Notes: generated from the letters alone by a model not told the origin. A DNA stretch of 64,000 bases from Pedobacter ghigonis (GCF_903166585.1 NZ_CAESCM010000003.1:434001-498000); one strand, 5' to 3'; counted from the stretch's first letter, positions 35,143 to 43,780 are shown. Program-made: numbers and translations.

Positions 35143-36240
35143 ATGAAACTAACAAAACAAAAAGAAAAAAAGTGGCCCGTTTTAAGCTGGATAGCCAGTA
35201 AAAAACTGCATATCATTATCTGGCTTGTCTTTATCTTTTACGAAGCCATTATTGTAGGCTTAATTAATGGAAAGTTTGGCCGTTTGGCTCCCTATGTTTT
35301 ATACTACACGCTCAACATCACCACTTTTTATATACATGCACATATAGTTTTAGCCATAGGCCTTAACAAACCCAAACAAACCGCATGGAAATTACCATTA
35401 CTACTCCTGGTCGAAATTGCTGCTTATTTTAGTATCTCCATCTGCCTCGATTATATCATTATCAACTATACCAATTATACCGGATCGAGAAGGATAACAC
35501 TCGATCTGGTCTATTTCTCTGCGCCTTTATACCGCTGCGTTTATTTCATGTGTTTTTCTACAGGTTATTATTTTTTAACGCGTTATATTAAAGAGCGGAA
35601 AAAGACCGAGGAGCTGGAAAAACAAAGGCTAAACAATCTTATTCAACTCGCAAAATCCGAAAATGCATTTTTAAAAGCCCAGATACAGCCACATTTACTG
35701 TTTAATACTTTGGATTTTATTTACCAGAACGCCCGCGAATCGTCGCCTGTTGCTGCAGAAACTATCCTTTCGCTTTCAGAAATGATGCGCTATTCGGTAG
35801 ATAACAATAAGGACAAAGATTTTGTATTGCTGGCAGAAGAAATTAACCAGGTAGAAAACCTGATCAATTTGCATCAGTTACGCCAAAATCACGGTATAGG
35901 TTTACGTTTCTGGTACGATGATGAAATCCGCCACATTAAAATTATACCCATGGTGCTCATTACCCTGGTTGAAAATATTTTCAAACACGGAGATTTGCTA
36001 AATGAAATTTATCCTGCCGAAATAAGCATAAAAGCTGAATCTAGTAAACTGATTATCGAAACGGCTAACCTGATTAAAGATACTAAAGACAGTTCGGGCT
36101 TAAATTCAGGCCTGGAGAACATCAAAAAACGTTTAACCTATACCTATGGTAAGGATGCAGAATTTAAATATGCAGTAACCGATGGCAACTGTTTTAGCGT
36201 AAGATTATCGATCATACTAAGAAAAGACAATCAACTTTAG
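35143..36240 (+). CDS. LytS-type sensor histidine kinase
   Basis: A 365-residue kinase with membrane segments in its N-terminal half (for example 'IIIWLVFIFYEAIIVGLI', 'LPLLLLVEIAAYFSISICL'). A short coiled coil (about 155-185) follows. The His_kinase domain has 'LKAQIQPHLLFNTLDFIYQNA', with phospho-acceptor His in QPH. The ATP-binding part has 'MVLITLVENIFKHG' (N box) and 'GLNSGLENIKKRL' (G box). I use the ATG at 35143; a frame opens at an ATG 15 codons earlier. It pairs naturally with the LytTR regulator 102 bp upstream, and perhaps also with the second one at 36389. Confidence 0.92.
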   Translation: MKLTKQKEKKWPVLSWIASKKLHIIIWLVFIFYEAIIVGLINGKFGRLAPYVLYYTLNITTFYIHAHIVLAIGLNKPKQTAWKLPLLLLVEIAAYFSISICLDYIIINYTNYTGSRRITLDLVYFSAPLYRCVYFMCFSTGYYFLTRYIKERKKTEELEKQRLNNLIQLAKSENAFLKAQIQPHLLFNTLDFIYQNARESSPVAAETILSLSEMMRYSVDNNKDKDFVLLAEEINQVENLINLHQLRQNHGIGLRFWYDDEIRHIKIIPMVLITLVENIFKHGDLLNEIYPAEISIKAESSKLIIETANLIKDTKDSSGLNSGLENIKKRLTYTYGKDAEFKYAVTDGNCFSVRLSIILRKDNQL

Positions 36241-36294
36241 TATTTTTACGTGGAAATCCCACATTACAATACAATTTCAAAAGAAATGATGATT

Positions 36295-36327
36295 TTCCTT
36301 GCCGAATAAATAAAAATCAGCAAGGAA
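36295..36327 (+). terminator. Hairpin after the kinase gene
   Basis: TTCCTTGC (36295-36302) pairs with GCAAGGAA (36320-36327), followed by a T-rich run (TGTTAATTTTTTCC). It probably ends the LytTR-kinase transcript before the next regulator. Confidence 0.5.
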
Positions 36328-36388
36328 TGTTAATTTTTTCCTTTTTAAGTGCTGAAATTGTAATTTGCGTCATCTAAACCTATCAAAA

Positions 36389-37144
36389 ATGTCAATAAGT
36401 TGCATCGCTATCGATGATGACCCCCATTCATTAGAGAGTCTGATAGCATACATGGATAAGCTTCCCGATTTAAAGCTTATTCAAACTTTTACCGAACCCA
36501 TTCAGGCTTTGGCAGAGATTTCTGCTTCCAATCCTGTTGATATTATTTTTCTGGACGTGGAAATGCCTTCCCTTTCGGGCATTGAACTGGCTGGCTTACT
36601 CAGACAAAAAACAAAACACCTTGTTTTTACAACTGCCCATGCCCGTTATGCCATTGATGCATTTAAAGTAGATGCAGATGCTTACCTCCTTAAGCCCTAC
36701 TCTATTTTGCATTTCACCAAAACCATCAATAATTTATACCCAACGGGCAAAAAAGCAGTTAATCCCTTTTCTATTTTTGAAGAAAATTTCTTCTACATCC
36801 CTTTACAAGGTCAGGATGGCAATCTGGTTAGAATTGACCTGAATGAGCTAATTGCAGTAGAAGACATTGACCATGATGTACAATTTAAAACAACTGTCAA
36901 TACTTTTTTAAGCTCGAGGTCGAACTTTATCAAAATGCTGAATATGCTTAAAAAGCATTCTGCGTTTATTCAGATCAGCCCAACGGTTATCATTGCCAAA
37001 CAGCATATTAAAAGCGTTTTGGGCGATAAGATATTGTTATCAAACGAAATTGCATATACCGTTCTTGATGCCTATAAAGATCAATTCGCACGCTTTGTAA
37101 AAAGCAACTTTACCGGAGAAAACACCCCGCCAGACACCTTATAA
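36389..37144 (+). CDS. Response regulator, receiver plus divergent LytTR-like domain
   Basis: A 251-residue regulator clearly related to the one at 34301. The receiver has CIAIDDDPH, phospho-acceptor in IFLDVEMPSLSG, Thr in FTTAHARYAIDAF and Lys in LLKPY. The C-terminal half (about 135-240) follows the LytTR outline ('FFYIPLQGQDGNLVRIDLNELIAVEDIDH', 'FIQISPTVIIAKQHIKSV'). It is less conserved than its neighbour and lacks the usual 'HRSFIV' segment. I start it at the ATG at 36389 rather than an upstream TTG. Probably a duplicate that has changed its DNA target. Confidence 0.88.
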   Translation: MSISCIAIDDDPHSLESLIAYMDKLPDLKLIQTFTEPIQALAEISASNPVDIIFLDVEMPSLSGIELAGLLRQKTKHLVFTTAHARYAIDAFKVDADAYLLKPYSILHFTKTINNLYPTGKKAVNPFSIFEENFFYIPLQGQDGNLVRIDLNELIAVEDIDHDVQFKTTVNTFLSSRSNFIKMLNMLKKHSAFIQISPTVIIAKQHIKSVLGDKILLSNEIAYTVLDAYKDQFARFVKSNFTGENTPPDTL

Positions 37145-37254
37145 TTAGCTAAATTTTCACACGCGCCTCTTCCCTCTTTTTATTTTCATCAAAACATTAT
37201 TGTACAAACTTTGTATTAGGATAGTCTATTTAATAAATTAATTGATTATCCGTT

Positions 37255-37617
37255 TTGAAAAAAGTATTGGTTGTGGATGATGATCCAGATGTATTAGAGG
37301 TAGTGCAAGAGATATTAGAAACCGAAAATTACCAAGTTTATCCGCTCTTATCTCCACGGTTTATTTTTAAAGCCGTTAGGGACTTTAACCCTGATCTGAT
37401 TATTCTGGATATTATGTTGAACGGAATGGATGGGCGTGCTGTGTTTAAAGAGTTAAAGTTAAGCAGCGAGAGCAATAACATACCGGTTATGCTTACATCG
37501 GCTAGGTTCGACGAAAGTTATGTGGTATCGCAAAGCTACAACCCCGACGATTATTTGCGCAAGCCTTTTACGATAAGCAGTTTATTACAAAAAGTAGGCA
37601 CCCTGACCGAAAATTAA
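37255..37617 (+). CDS. Single-domain response regulator
   Basis: A 120-residue stand-alone receiver. It has VVDDDPDVLEVV (acidic pair), phospho-acceptor in LIILDIMLNGMDG, Thr/Ser in MLTSARF, and Lys in YLRKPF. The start codon is TTG at 37255 (encoding MKKVLVVDDDP). No ATG fits the conserved N-terminus, which settles the start. It ends 10 bp before the next gene, so the two are likely co-transcribed. Its kinase is unknown. Confidence 0.92.
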   Translation: MKKVLVVDDDPDVLEVVQEILETENYQVYPLLSPRFIFKAVRDFNPDLIILDIMLNGMDGRAVFKELKLSSESNNIPVMLTSARFDESYVVSQSYNPDDYLRKPFTISSLLQKVGTLTEN

Positions 37618-37627
37618 AAAACCAGAT

Positions 37628-38254
37628 ATGAATTTAAAATTAGTGATTGCAGGCTTTTTATTATCTGCTGCAGTATCAGCACAGATAAAAGCACAAACCA
37701 GACCTGATAAACTGTATTCGATGAGTGGTATCGGATTGGCTTTCCCAATGGGAGAAACTTCTGATTATTTTAAACCTAAATTTTCAACTTCACTGGGTTT
37801 GAATTTAGGCCTGGGCGATGGCGGTTTGTTTCTCTACCCTAAAGTAAGCTTGCATGCCTTTACTTTTAACCAGATTACCCCCGATGCTGGCTACACCTAT
37901 ACTTTACAAAAAGGCAGATCCACCACTTACCTTTTAAATGTAGCATTGGGTTATCGGAAAATTGTAGATAAATGGGCTTTTTACGGCTTTGCTGGTGCCG
38001 GTGGCGGAATTATCTTAACTCCGCAGGCCGGCGTTAACACATCCACACTGCAAGTTACCCAATCCAACAAATCGAACGGTTTGGGCATTGCCGAAGCCGG
38101 GGCAGGTATTGAATACAACCTGGGCGGAGCGAATTTATTTGTAGAAACCAGTTACATGTACGGTTTTGGTAAAATACAGAACCGCACTTTTAATACCATT
38201 CCTATTACCCTTGGCATTAAACCCAATTTGAGTAAATTGCTCAGCAAACTGTAA
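37628..38254 (+). CDS. Small outer-membrane beta-barrel-like protein
   Basis: A 208-residue exported protein with a signal peptide ending near KAQ (about residue 22). Alternating Gly/aromatic-rich strands ('GIGLAFPMGETSDYF', 'LLNVALGYRKIVDKWAFYGFAGAGGGIIL', 'ANLFVETSYMYGFGKIQ') suggest an eight-strand OmpA/OmpX-like barrel. It ends in 'KLLSKL' rather than an aromatic residue, which is slightly unusual for a barrel. The function is unknown. It follows the receiver gene by 10 bp and is closed by a strong terminator. Confidence 0.75.
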   Translation: MNLKLVIAGFLLSAAVSAQIKAQTRPDKLYSMSGIGLAFPMGETSDYFKPKFSTSLGLNLGLGDGGLFLYPKVSLHAFTFNQITPDAGYTYTLQKGRSTTYLLNVALGYRKIVDKWAFYGFAGAGGGIILTPQAGVNTSTLQVTQSNKSNGLGIAEAGAGIEYNLGGANLFVETSYMYGFGKIQNRTFNTIPITLGIKPNLSKLLSKL

Positions 38255-38277
38255 TTACCCAACATACAAAATACAGC

Positions 38278-38310
38278 AGCGGTTACGTTAGATAAGTAAC
38301 CGCTTTTTTT
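38278..38310 (+). terminator. Intrinsic terminator
   Basis: AGCGGTTAC (38278-38286) and GTAACCGCT (38296-38304) form a perfect 9-bp stem followed by a T7 run (38304-38310). It ends the receiver/barrel operon. Confidence 0.9.
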
Positions 38311-38357
38311 ATGCTAAAGAAATAATCAAAATTATTTTTATACTAATTATTTTAGCA

Positions 38358-38365
38358 TAGATTTG
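38358..38365 (+). promoter_or_regulatory. -7 box upstream of the exonuclease-GIY-YIG gene
   Basis: TAGATTTG, a TAnnTTTG match, ends 17 bp before the ATG at 38383. No clear -33 TTTG is seen. Confidence 0.4.
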
Positions 38366-38382
38366 TAGTCAAAATTCATTCC

Positions 38383-39756
38383 ATGTTGTACGCAGTTGTA
38401 GATATCGAAACCACTGGCGGTCATGCCTCAGCAAATGGCATTACCGAAGTTGCCATTAACATTCACGATGGGAATGAAATAGTAGAATCGTACACCACGC
38501 TGATTAATCCCGGGATAGCTATTCCGGCGCACATTACTGCACTTACAGGGATTGATGATGCCATGCTGAAAGATGCTCCCGTTTTTGATGATGTAGCTTT
38601 GCAAATTTACCAGCTGCTAAACGATAAGGTTTTCGTAGCCCACAACGTTAATTTCGATTACTCGTTTTTAAAACATCATTTAGGAGTGGCAGGTTACGAT
38701 TTGCAGTGCACCAAACTGTGTACCGTTAGGCTCAGCAGAAAATTAATTCCAGGCAAAGGCTCCTACAGTTTGGGTAAACTTTGTACCGCGCTCGAGATTC
38801 CGATATACAACCGGCACAGGGCTGCCGGCGATGCCGATGCAACCAGTATTCTTTTCAATCTGCTGCTGGCGAGTGATGACAAGGGGATTATTGCAGAAAT
38901 GCTTAAAAAAACCTCGAAAGAACAAGCTTTACCGCCCCATTTAGATAAAGCTTCGATTTTAAGGTTACCCAACCAGCCCGGTGTTTATTATTTTAAAGAT
39001 AGTAAAGGCAAAATTGTGTATGTTGGTAAGGCAAAAAACCTAAAAAAACGGGTTATCAGCCATTTTACCGGCAATAACGCTAACCGCCAGCGCCAGGATT
39101 TTCTGCGCACCATACACCATGTTGATTTTGTGGTATGCGGCACCGAATTAATGGCTTTAATTTTAGAAGCCAATGAAATTAAACGCCTTTGGCCCGAAAA
39201 TAACAGGGCCATGAAACGTTACGAGCACAAATACGATTTGTATGTATTTGAGGATCAAAATGGCTACCTGCGTTTGGCGATTGATAAACATAAAAAAAAC
39301 AACCGCGCATTTCAGAGTTTTAATAATCTGCTGGAAGGTTATAATTTTTTAAACCAGATGGTTGATAAATACCAGCTTTGCGCCAGGCTATGTTACCTCC
39401 AAAAAACAGCAACCAAATGTTATGCGCACGAAAACGGGCAATGTTTCGGAGCATGCAGTGGTATTGAAACCGTAACAGTTTACAATAAGAAGCTAAATGC
39501 TGCACTGGCAGATATTCAAAAACAACAGCCTAGTTTTGCACTGGTTGATGAAGGCCGGGATGCCAACGAATTTAGTTGCCTGTTAGTAGAGAAAGGCCAG
39601 TTTTACGGTATGGGCTATTTTACCGATACCCAATATCTTTCGGATGGATTAGCGCCAATTAAAAACGACTTATCCACCTATCCTTCTAACAGTTATATTT
39701 TGAACCTGATTTTAACACATGCGGCGCAATACCCGCAAAAATTGTATAAATTGTAG
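38383..39756 (+). CDS. DEDDh exonuclease-GIY-YIG endonuclease fusion
   Basis: A 457-residue two-domain nuclease. Residues 1 to about 175 are a PolC/epsilon-type 3'-5' exonuclease: VVDIETTG with Asp and Glu, 'FVAHNVNFDYSFL', and 'RHRAAGDADATSILF' with His and Asp. Residues about 195-280 are a UvrC/Cho-like GIY-YIG domain ('NQPGVYYFKDSKGKIVYVGKAKNLKKRVISHF', with the catalytic Glu in 'LEANEIKRLWPENN'). A UvrC-like Cys-rich part follows. The combined layout is like E. coli Cho with an added exonuclease, and is known in Bacteroidota and Actinobacteria. A nucleotide-excision-type repair role is inferred. Confidence 0.92.
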   Translation: MLYAVVDIETTGGHASANGITEVAINIHDGNEIVESYTTLINPGIAIPAHITALTGIDDAMLKDAPVFDDVALQIYQLLNDKVFVAHNVNFDYSFLKHHLGVAGYDLQCTKLCTVRLSRKLIPGKGSYSLGKLCTALEIPIYNRHRAAGDADATSILFNLLLASDDKGIIAEMLKKTSKEQALPPHLDKASILRLPNQPGVYYFKDSKGKIVYVGKAKNLKKRVISHFTGNNANRQRQDFLRTIHHVDFVVCGTELMALILEANEIKRLWPENNRAMKRYEHKYDLYVFEDQNGYLRLAIDKHKKNNRAFQSFNNLLEGYNFLNQMVDKYQLCARLCYLQKTATKCYAHENGQCFGACSGIETVTVYNKKLNAALADIQKQQPSFALVDEGRDANEFSCLLVEKGQFYGMGYFTDTQYLSDGLAPIKNDLSTYPSNSYILNLILTHAAQYPQKLYKL

Positions 39757-39774
39757 CTATGTAACTCTACCTGT

Positions 39775-40113
39775 ATGGATATTTCAACCTTTCGTACTTA
39801 CTGCCGCTCATTCGATGAAGTTGTTGAAATGCCGCATTTTGAAAAAACTTCTTTCCGGGTAAACAAAAAGATATTTGCCAGTTTAGATCTTCAGCATAAG
39901 CGTGCTACATTTAAGTTGTCGGTAATCGACCAGTCGGTTTTCTGCGATTATAGGCCTGATAAGATAAAACCTGCAACGGGTGCCTGGGGCAAGCAAGGCT
40001 GGACTATTTTTGAAATAACCGATCTTCCTGATGAAATGGTTATTGATGCCCTTACCCTTTCCTACTGCAATGTGGCACCACCAAAACTAGCAGTGAAGCA
40101 CAAAAGACACTAA
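39775..40113 (+). CDS. MmcQ/YjbR family protein
   Basis: A 112-residue protein of the MmcQ/YjbR family, a small alpha/beta fold likened to DNA-binding CyaY-type proteins. The recognisable core is 'MPHFEKTSFRVNKKIFASLD' and the later 'WGKQGWTIFEITDLPDEMVIDALTLSY'. Its cellular role is not established. The gene begins 18 bp after the exonuclease-GIY-YIG gene, so the two are probably co-transcribed. Confidence 0.88.
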   Translation: MDISTFRTYCRSFDEVVEMPHFEKTSFRVNKKIFASLDLQHKRATFKLSVIDQSVFCDYRPDKIKPATGAWGKQGWTIFEITDLPDEMVIDALTLSYCNVAPPKLAVKHKRH

Positions 40114-40158
40114 TTTCCGACTACACAAACAGATTAATACTAAAAAGTAGTATAAAAA

Positions 40159-40205
40159 TTTGCGTAAGTGATTCCTTACATTTATATTCGTAAGTAATTA
40201 CTTAC
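40159..40205 (+). promoter_or_regulatory. ArsR promoter with two palindromic operators
   Basis: TTTG (40159-40162) and TATATTCG (40183-40190, one mismatch to TAnnTTTG) are 20 bp apart. Two palindromes cover the promoter: GTAAGTGATTCCTTAC (40164-40179, imperfect) and GTAAGTAATTACTTAC (40190-40205, perfect). Their centres are 26 bp apart, in the spacer and just after the -7 box. An ArsR dimer bound there would shut its own promoter. Confidence 0.75.
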
Positions 40206-40211
40206 ATAATC

Positions 40212-40526
40212 ATGAGAAGAGATGTATTTCAGGCCATTGCCGATCCCACTCGAAGAGAAATTATCAACCTTATTACCCATAAAACGCTAAACCTGAATGC
40301 CATTGCCGAAAATTTTGACATGAGCAGACCAGCTATTTCGCAGCACATCAAAGTGCTCACAGAATGTGGCTTAATTGAAATGAAGCAGCAAGGTCGCGAC
40401 AGGTATTGTTACATTCAGTTTCAAAAACTGGCAGAAGTAGCGCAATGGGTTGAGCAATACCGCACCTTCTGGACCAGTAAATTAGATGCTTTGGCAGTAC
40501 ACCTGTCAAAGGACGAACAGAAATAA
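40212..40526 (+). CDS. ArsR-family transcriptional regulator
   Basis: A 104-residue winged helix-turn-helix repressor. The segment 'VFQAIADPTRREIINLI' and the recognition region 'ENFDMSRPAISQHIKVLTECGLIEMKQQGRDRYCY' are diagnostic. There is no CxC metal motif. As in many ArsR/AHSA1 pairs, it is followed (23 bp later) by an AHSA1-domain gene and is preceded by two strong palindromes. Self-repression is likely. Confidence 0.94.
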   Translation: MRRDVFQAIADPTRREIINLITHKTLNLNAIAENFDMSRPAISQHIKVLTECGLIEMKQQGRDRYCYIQFQKLAEVAQWVEQYRTFWTSKLDALAVHLSKDEQK

Positions 40527-40549
40527 AATTTAAACTAAACCCTATAAAA

Positions 40550-40984
40550 ATGGAAAACGAACCACTTATTGTAGAACGGGTATACAATGCCCCTATCAGT
40601 AAAGTATGGAAAGCTTTAACCGATAATAATGAAATTAAACAATGGTACTTCCAGTTAGCAGATTTTAAGCCAGAAGTTGGTTTTAAATTCGAATTTACCG
40701 GCGGACCAGACGATGGACCTCAATACCTGCATTTATGCGAAATAACCGAAATTATTGAAGGCAAAAAACTTGTTTACAGCTGGCGTTATGATGGTTACCC
40801 CGGAAACTCGCAGGTAAGCTGGGAGTTATTTGAGCAAGGCGACAAAACTTTACTAAAACTAACTCATACGGGTTTAGAAAGCTTTGCTGCTAACGGTTCG
40901 GATTTTGCCAAAACGAGCTTCAATGGTGGCTGGAACTACTTTGTTAACGATGCGCTTAAAAATTATCTTGAGCCGGCAGCTTAA
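40550..40984 (+). CDS. SRPBCC (AHSA1-like) domain protein
   Basis: A 144-residue START-like ligand-binding protein. The START-like core begins 'IVERVYNAPISKVWKALTDNNEIKQWY'. The end, 'LEPA', and the 'SWELFEQGDKTLLKLTHTG' strand fit the family. The hydrophobic cavity implies a small-molecule or lipid ligand; it is not known. It is co-transcribed with the ArsR gene, which suggests a stress or detoxification role under its control. Confidence 0.92.
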   Translation: MENEPLIVERVYNAPISKVWKALTDNNEIKQWYFQLADFKPEVGFKFEFTGGPDDGPQYLHLCEITEIIEGKKLVYSWRYDGYPGNSQVSWELFEQGDKTLLKLTHTGLESFAANGSDFAKTSFNGGWNYFVNDALKNYLEPAA

Positions 40985-40996
40985 CTAATCCTCATC

Positions 40997-41031
40997 ATTA
41001 TACCGGGCGTAATGAATGCGCCCGGTATAAT
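40997..41031. terminator. Bidirectional hairpin terminator
   Basis: ATTATACCGGGCG (40997-41009) and CGCCCGGTATAAT (41019-41031) are perfect reverse complements, giving a 13-bp stem between the convergent AHSA1 gene and bioA. Confidence 0.85.
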
Positions 41032-41033
41032 CG

Positions 41034-42335
41034 TTAAATTTCTGCTAAAGCCTGTTTTATAGCACCGTAAATATAATCGAGGTCAGCATCGCTGATCACA
41101 TAAGGCGGCAGAATATAAATGATATTGCCTAAAGGTCTTAATATAATGCCTTTATCTAAAAAGTAAGCATACAACAAGTTGCGCAGGTTACTTAAATAAG
41201 AAGTTTCATTACCTGTTTCCCATTCAATGGCGATAATTGTGCCTGTTTGTCTAACCGATTTTACTTTGGTGTGCCCTTTTATTTCCTGTAAAAATACAGC
41301 ATGTTTAGCCTCTACCCGCTTAATATTAGCCAGGGTTTCTTCTTTCAGTAAAATATCTAAACTCGCCAGCGAAGCTACACAAGCTATAGGGTTTGCTGTA
41401 AATGAGTGCCCGTGATAAAGTGTCTTTAGTTTATCCTCACTTAAAAAGGCATCAAAAATTTCATCGGTACAGGTAGTGATTCCCAAAGGCATAGTGCCTC
41501 CGGTTAAACCTTTACTTAAACAAATAATATCAGGTTTCTGGTTCAGTTTTTCGCAGGCAAAGTAAGTTCCGGTGCGACCAAAACCCGTCATTACCTCGTC
41601 GGCGATAATTAAAATACCGGCCTTTCTGCAAGCTGAAACCAGTTCATCAAGGTATTTTGCTTCGTACATTAGCATCCCACCCGAGCCTAAAATTAATGGC
41701 TCAAAGATAAAACAGGCGGTATCTGTCAACTGCGAAATATAAGCAGTAAGCTCCTCGATATTATCAGCATTTGGCAGCTCAATAAAATCGACATCAAAAA
41801 GCAAACTGTTAAAGGCATCGGTAAAAATGCTGCGTCCGCTAACCGACATGGCGCCAAAAGTATCACCGTGGTAAGCATTTTTAAAGGCCAGGATCCTGGT
41901 TTTGGGTTTACCTTTATTATCCCAGTACTGCAGGCACATTTTAAGCGCTACTTCTACGGCTGTAGAGCCATTATCGGTATAAAAAACCTTGTCTTGTTTA
42001 CCCGGTAAAATAGGCAAAAGCCTTTCAGCCAGCAAAACAGCAGGTTCGTGGGTAAAACCGGCAAAAATTACGTGTTCAAGTACGCTAAGTTGCTCAGCAA
42101 CCTTTTGTGCAATATAAGGGTGTGAATGACCGTGAATATTCACCCACCACGAAGAAACTGCATCAATATACTTTTTACCGTTCTCGTCGAAAACGTAAAC
42201 ACCTTCACCCCTTACAATCGGAATGTGGGGTAAAGCATTTTTCATTTGGGTATAAGGATGCCAGATTACTTTTTTATCGCGTTCGGCTAAATTTAAGTTG
42301 GTATCTGGAGCTTGAAATTCTGAAGTATCTGACAT
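41034..42335 (-). CDS. bioA: Adenosylmethionine-8-amino-7-oxononanoate aminotransferase
   Basis: A 433-residue fold-type I PLP enzyme that makes 7,8-diaminopelargonic acid from KAPA in biotin synthesis. It shows BioA-type 'HPYTQMKN', 'SSWWVNIHGHSHPYI', 'FYTDNGSTAVEVALKM', and 'KNAYHGDTFGAMSVSG'. The PLP-linked Lys is in 'CLSKGLTGGTMPLG', and the later 'HGHSFTANPIACV' also fits. It is the last gene of a CDF-Nudix-bioA unit, 5 bp after the Nudix stop. No other bio genes lie nearby. Confidence 0.95.
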   Translation of the reverse strand: MSDTSEFQAPDTNLNLAERDKKVIWHPYTQMKNALPHIPIVRGEGVYVFDENGKKYIDAVSSWWVNIHGHSHPYIAQKVAEQLSVLEHVIFAGFTHEPAVLLAERLLPILPGKQDKVFYTDNGSTAVEVALKMCLQYWDNKGKPKTRILAFKNAYHGDTFGAMSVSGRSIFTDAFNSLLFDVDFIELPNADNIEELTAYISQLTDTACFIFEPLILGSGGMLMYEAKYLDELVSACRKAGILIIADEVMTGFGRTGTYFACEKLNQKPDIICLSKGLTGGTMPLGITTCTDEIFDAFLSEDKLKTLYHGHSFTANPIACVASLASLDILLKEETLANIKRVEAKHAVFLQEIKGHTKVKSVRQTGTIIAIEWETGNETSYLSNLRNLLYAYFLDKGIILRPLGNIIYILPPYVISDADLDYIYGAIKQALAEI

Positions 42336-42340
42336 AATAA

Positions 42341-42793
42341 TTAATGATTTACGGAATATTGATCTTTTAAAAGCTGTGCTACGGTTTTATCTGTTTTAAA
42401 GGTGATTTCATCGATGGCTAAATCTTCAATTTTAACCCACCTGAAAGCCTGCAAAATTTCACCTTTCCCATCGAAATCGTAAATTTTAGCTTTAAAAGCC
42501 AGTTTTAGGGGTGCTTTTTCCTTAACCAGATAGTACACGCTAATCACCTGACTATCGTTAAACGATGATTTTTCATAAAAATCTGTAGTGTAAAAATGCG
42601 AGAGTACATTAATTTCAGCCTCACATTCTTCTACAAATTCACGCTTCAATCCGTCTATCAAACCTTCTCCTAACTCTAAGCCACCTCCGGGAAATTTACT
42701 GAAACGGAAGCCATATTCTTCTTCATCACTTACCAAAACCTCGTTATTCTGGTTAATTAAGAGCCCGTACACGCGGACATTAAAGTAGCTCAT
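42341..42793 (-). CDS. Nudix hydrolase
   Basis: A 150-residue Nudix enzyme. The full Nudix box spans about residues 37-59 (GGGLELGEGLIDGLKREFVEE, then C), with the REFVEE metal ligands present. The family hydrolyses nucleoside diphosphate-X compounds; the exact substrate is open. It overlaps the end of the CDF gene by 14 bp, and bioA follows. So the three are translationally linked, though their functions do not obviously belong together. Confidence 0.93.
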   Translation of the reverse strand: MSYFNVRVYGLLINQNNEVLVSDEEEYGFRFSKFPGGGLELGEGLIDGLKREFVEECEAEINVLSHFYTTDFYEKSSFNDSQVISVYYLVKEKAPLKLAFKAKIYDFDGKGEILQAFRWVKIEDLAIDEITFKTDKTVAQLLKDQYSVNH

Positions 42794-43766
42794 TTTCGAA
42801 ATGCTTTTTATTTTTGATTACAATTTCAGGTGTCCACACAATTTCTTTTCTAAAAGCTTCCGATCGTACCGGACACTCGCTCATATGACAATAGTGGCAA
42901 CATTCGGGCAAACAGGGATCGGCATGAATAAAAAGCTCAGCCTTGCGTACACCGTTTGAATTGATGAGTTCATCAATCTGCGAAATTTCGCGATGCACTT
43001 TATTTAAATCGAAATAGTAAGGTAAAGTTACATGGCAATCGATATGAAATTCGGGGCCATACTGCTGTGTGCGCAGGTTATGTACATCTATCCAGGGGTT
43101 ATGGCGGTTTTTCTGCAATACTTCCACCACCTCTTCCACCAAAGTAAAGTCACTTTCATCCATTAAGCCCCCAACCGAACCACGCGTGAGTTTATAACCC
43201 GAGTAAACAATATAAAAACCTACCAGAACAGAAAGCAAACTGTCCAGCCAAATAATATTTGTTAGCTGAATCAGAATTAAGCCTACCACAATGGCAGCGC
43301 TGGTATAGGTATCGGTTAACAAGTGCCTGCCATCGGCCTGCAAGGTAATAGAATGCTGATCTTTTCCTACATTAATAAGATATAAGCCAACAATCATATT
43401 AACCAGTCCGGTAATTCCAATAATCAGCGTTCCCTCCAGCAATTGCCCTACTGTATGTGGGTAAATGAGGTTGTAGGATGATTTGAAGATAATGATAACA
43501 CCCGCAATCAGGATCAGGATTCCCTCTACAAAGGCAGAGAAGAATTCAACTTTACCATGTCCGTATGGATGGTTTTCATCGCGGGGTTGCGTACTGAGGT
43601 AAATGCTGTAAAAAGCAAAACTGCCGGCAATTACATTTACGATACTTTCGGCAGCATCGGTTAAAATGGAGTTAGATCCCGTAATAAAATAAGCTGTAAA
43701 CTTGGCCAGCATCAATAAAACGCTCACCACTAACGACAATACAATTGCTTTTTTCTTTACCGACAC
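42780..43766 (-). CDS. Cation diffusion facilitator (CDF) transporter with Cys-rich tail
   Basis: A 328-residue CDF-type metal exporter. The first membrane helices follow the N-terminus (AIVLSLVVSVLLMLAKF), with a metal-site 'SNSILTDAAESIVNV' and the 'HPYGHGKVEFFSAFVEG' loop. TM5 'DGRHLLTDTYTSAAI' and a cytoplasmic domain follow. The C-terminal end carries a Cys cluster (PCLPECCHYCHMSECPV). I place the start at GTG 43766, 14 bp after a TATTTTTG -7 box. An ATG at 44012 would extend 245 bp upstream, deep into the divergent aspC. The metal (Zn, Fe or other) cannot be told. Confidence 0.9.
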   Translation of the reverse strand: MSVKKKAIVLSLVVSVLLMLAKFTAYFITGSNSILTDAAESIVNVIAGSFAFYSIYLSTQPRDENHPYGHGKVEFFSAFVEGILILIAGVIIIFKSSYNLIYPHTVGQLLEGTLIIGITGLVNMIVGLYLINVGKDQHSITLQADGRHLLTDTYTSAAIVVGLILIQLTNIIWLDSLLSVLVGFYIVYSGYKLTRGSVGGLMDESDFTLVEEVVEVLQKNRHNPWIDVHNLRTQQYGPEFHIDCHVTLPYYFDLNKVHREISQIDELINSNGVRKAELFIHADPCLPECCHYCHMSECPVRSEAFRKEIVWTPEIVIKNKKHFENELL

Positions 43767-43780
43767 AGTGCTTTTTTGTA

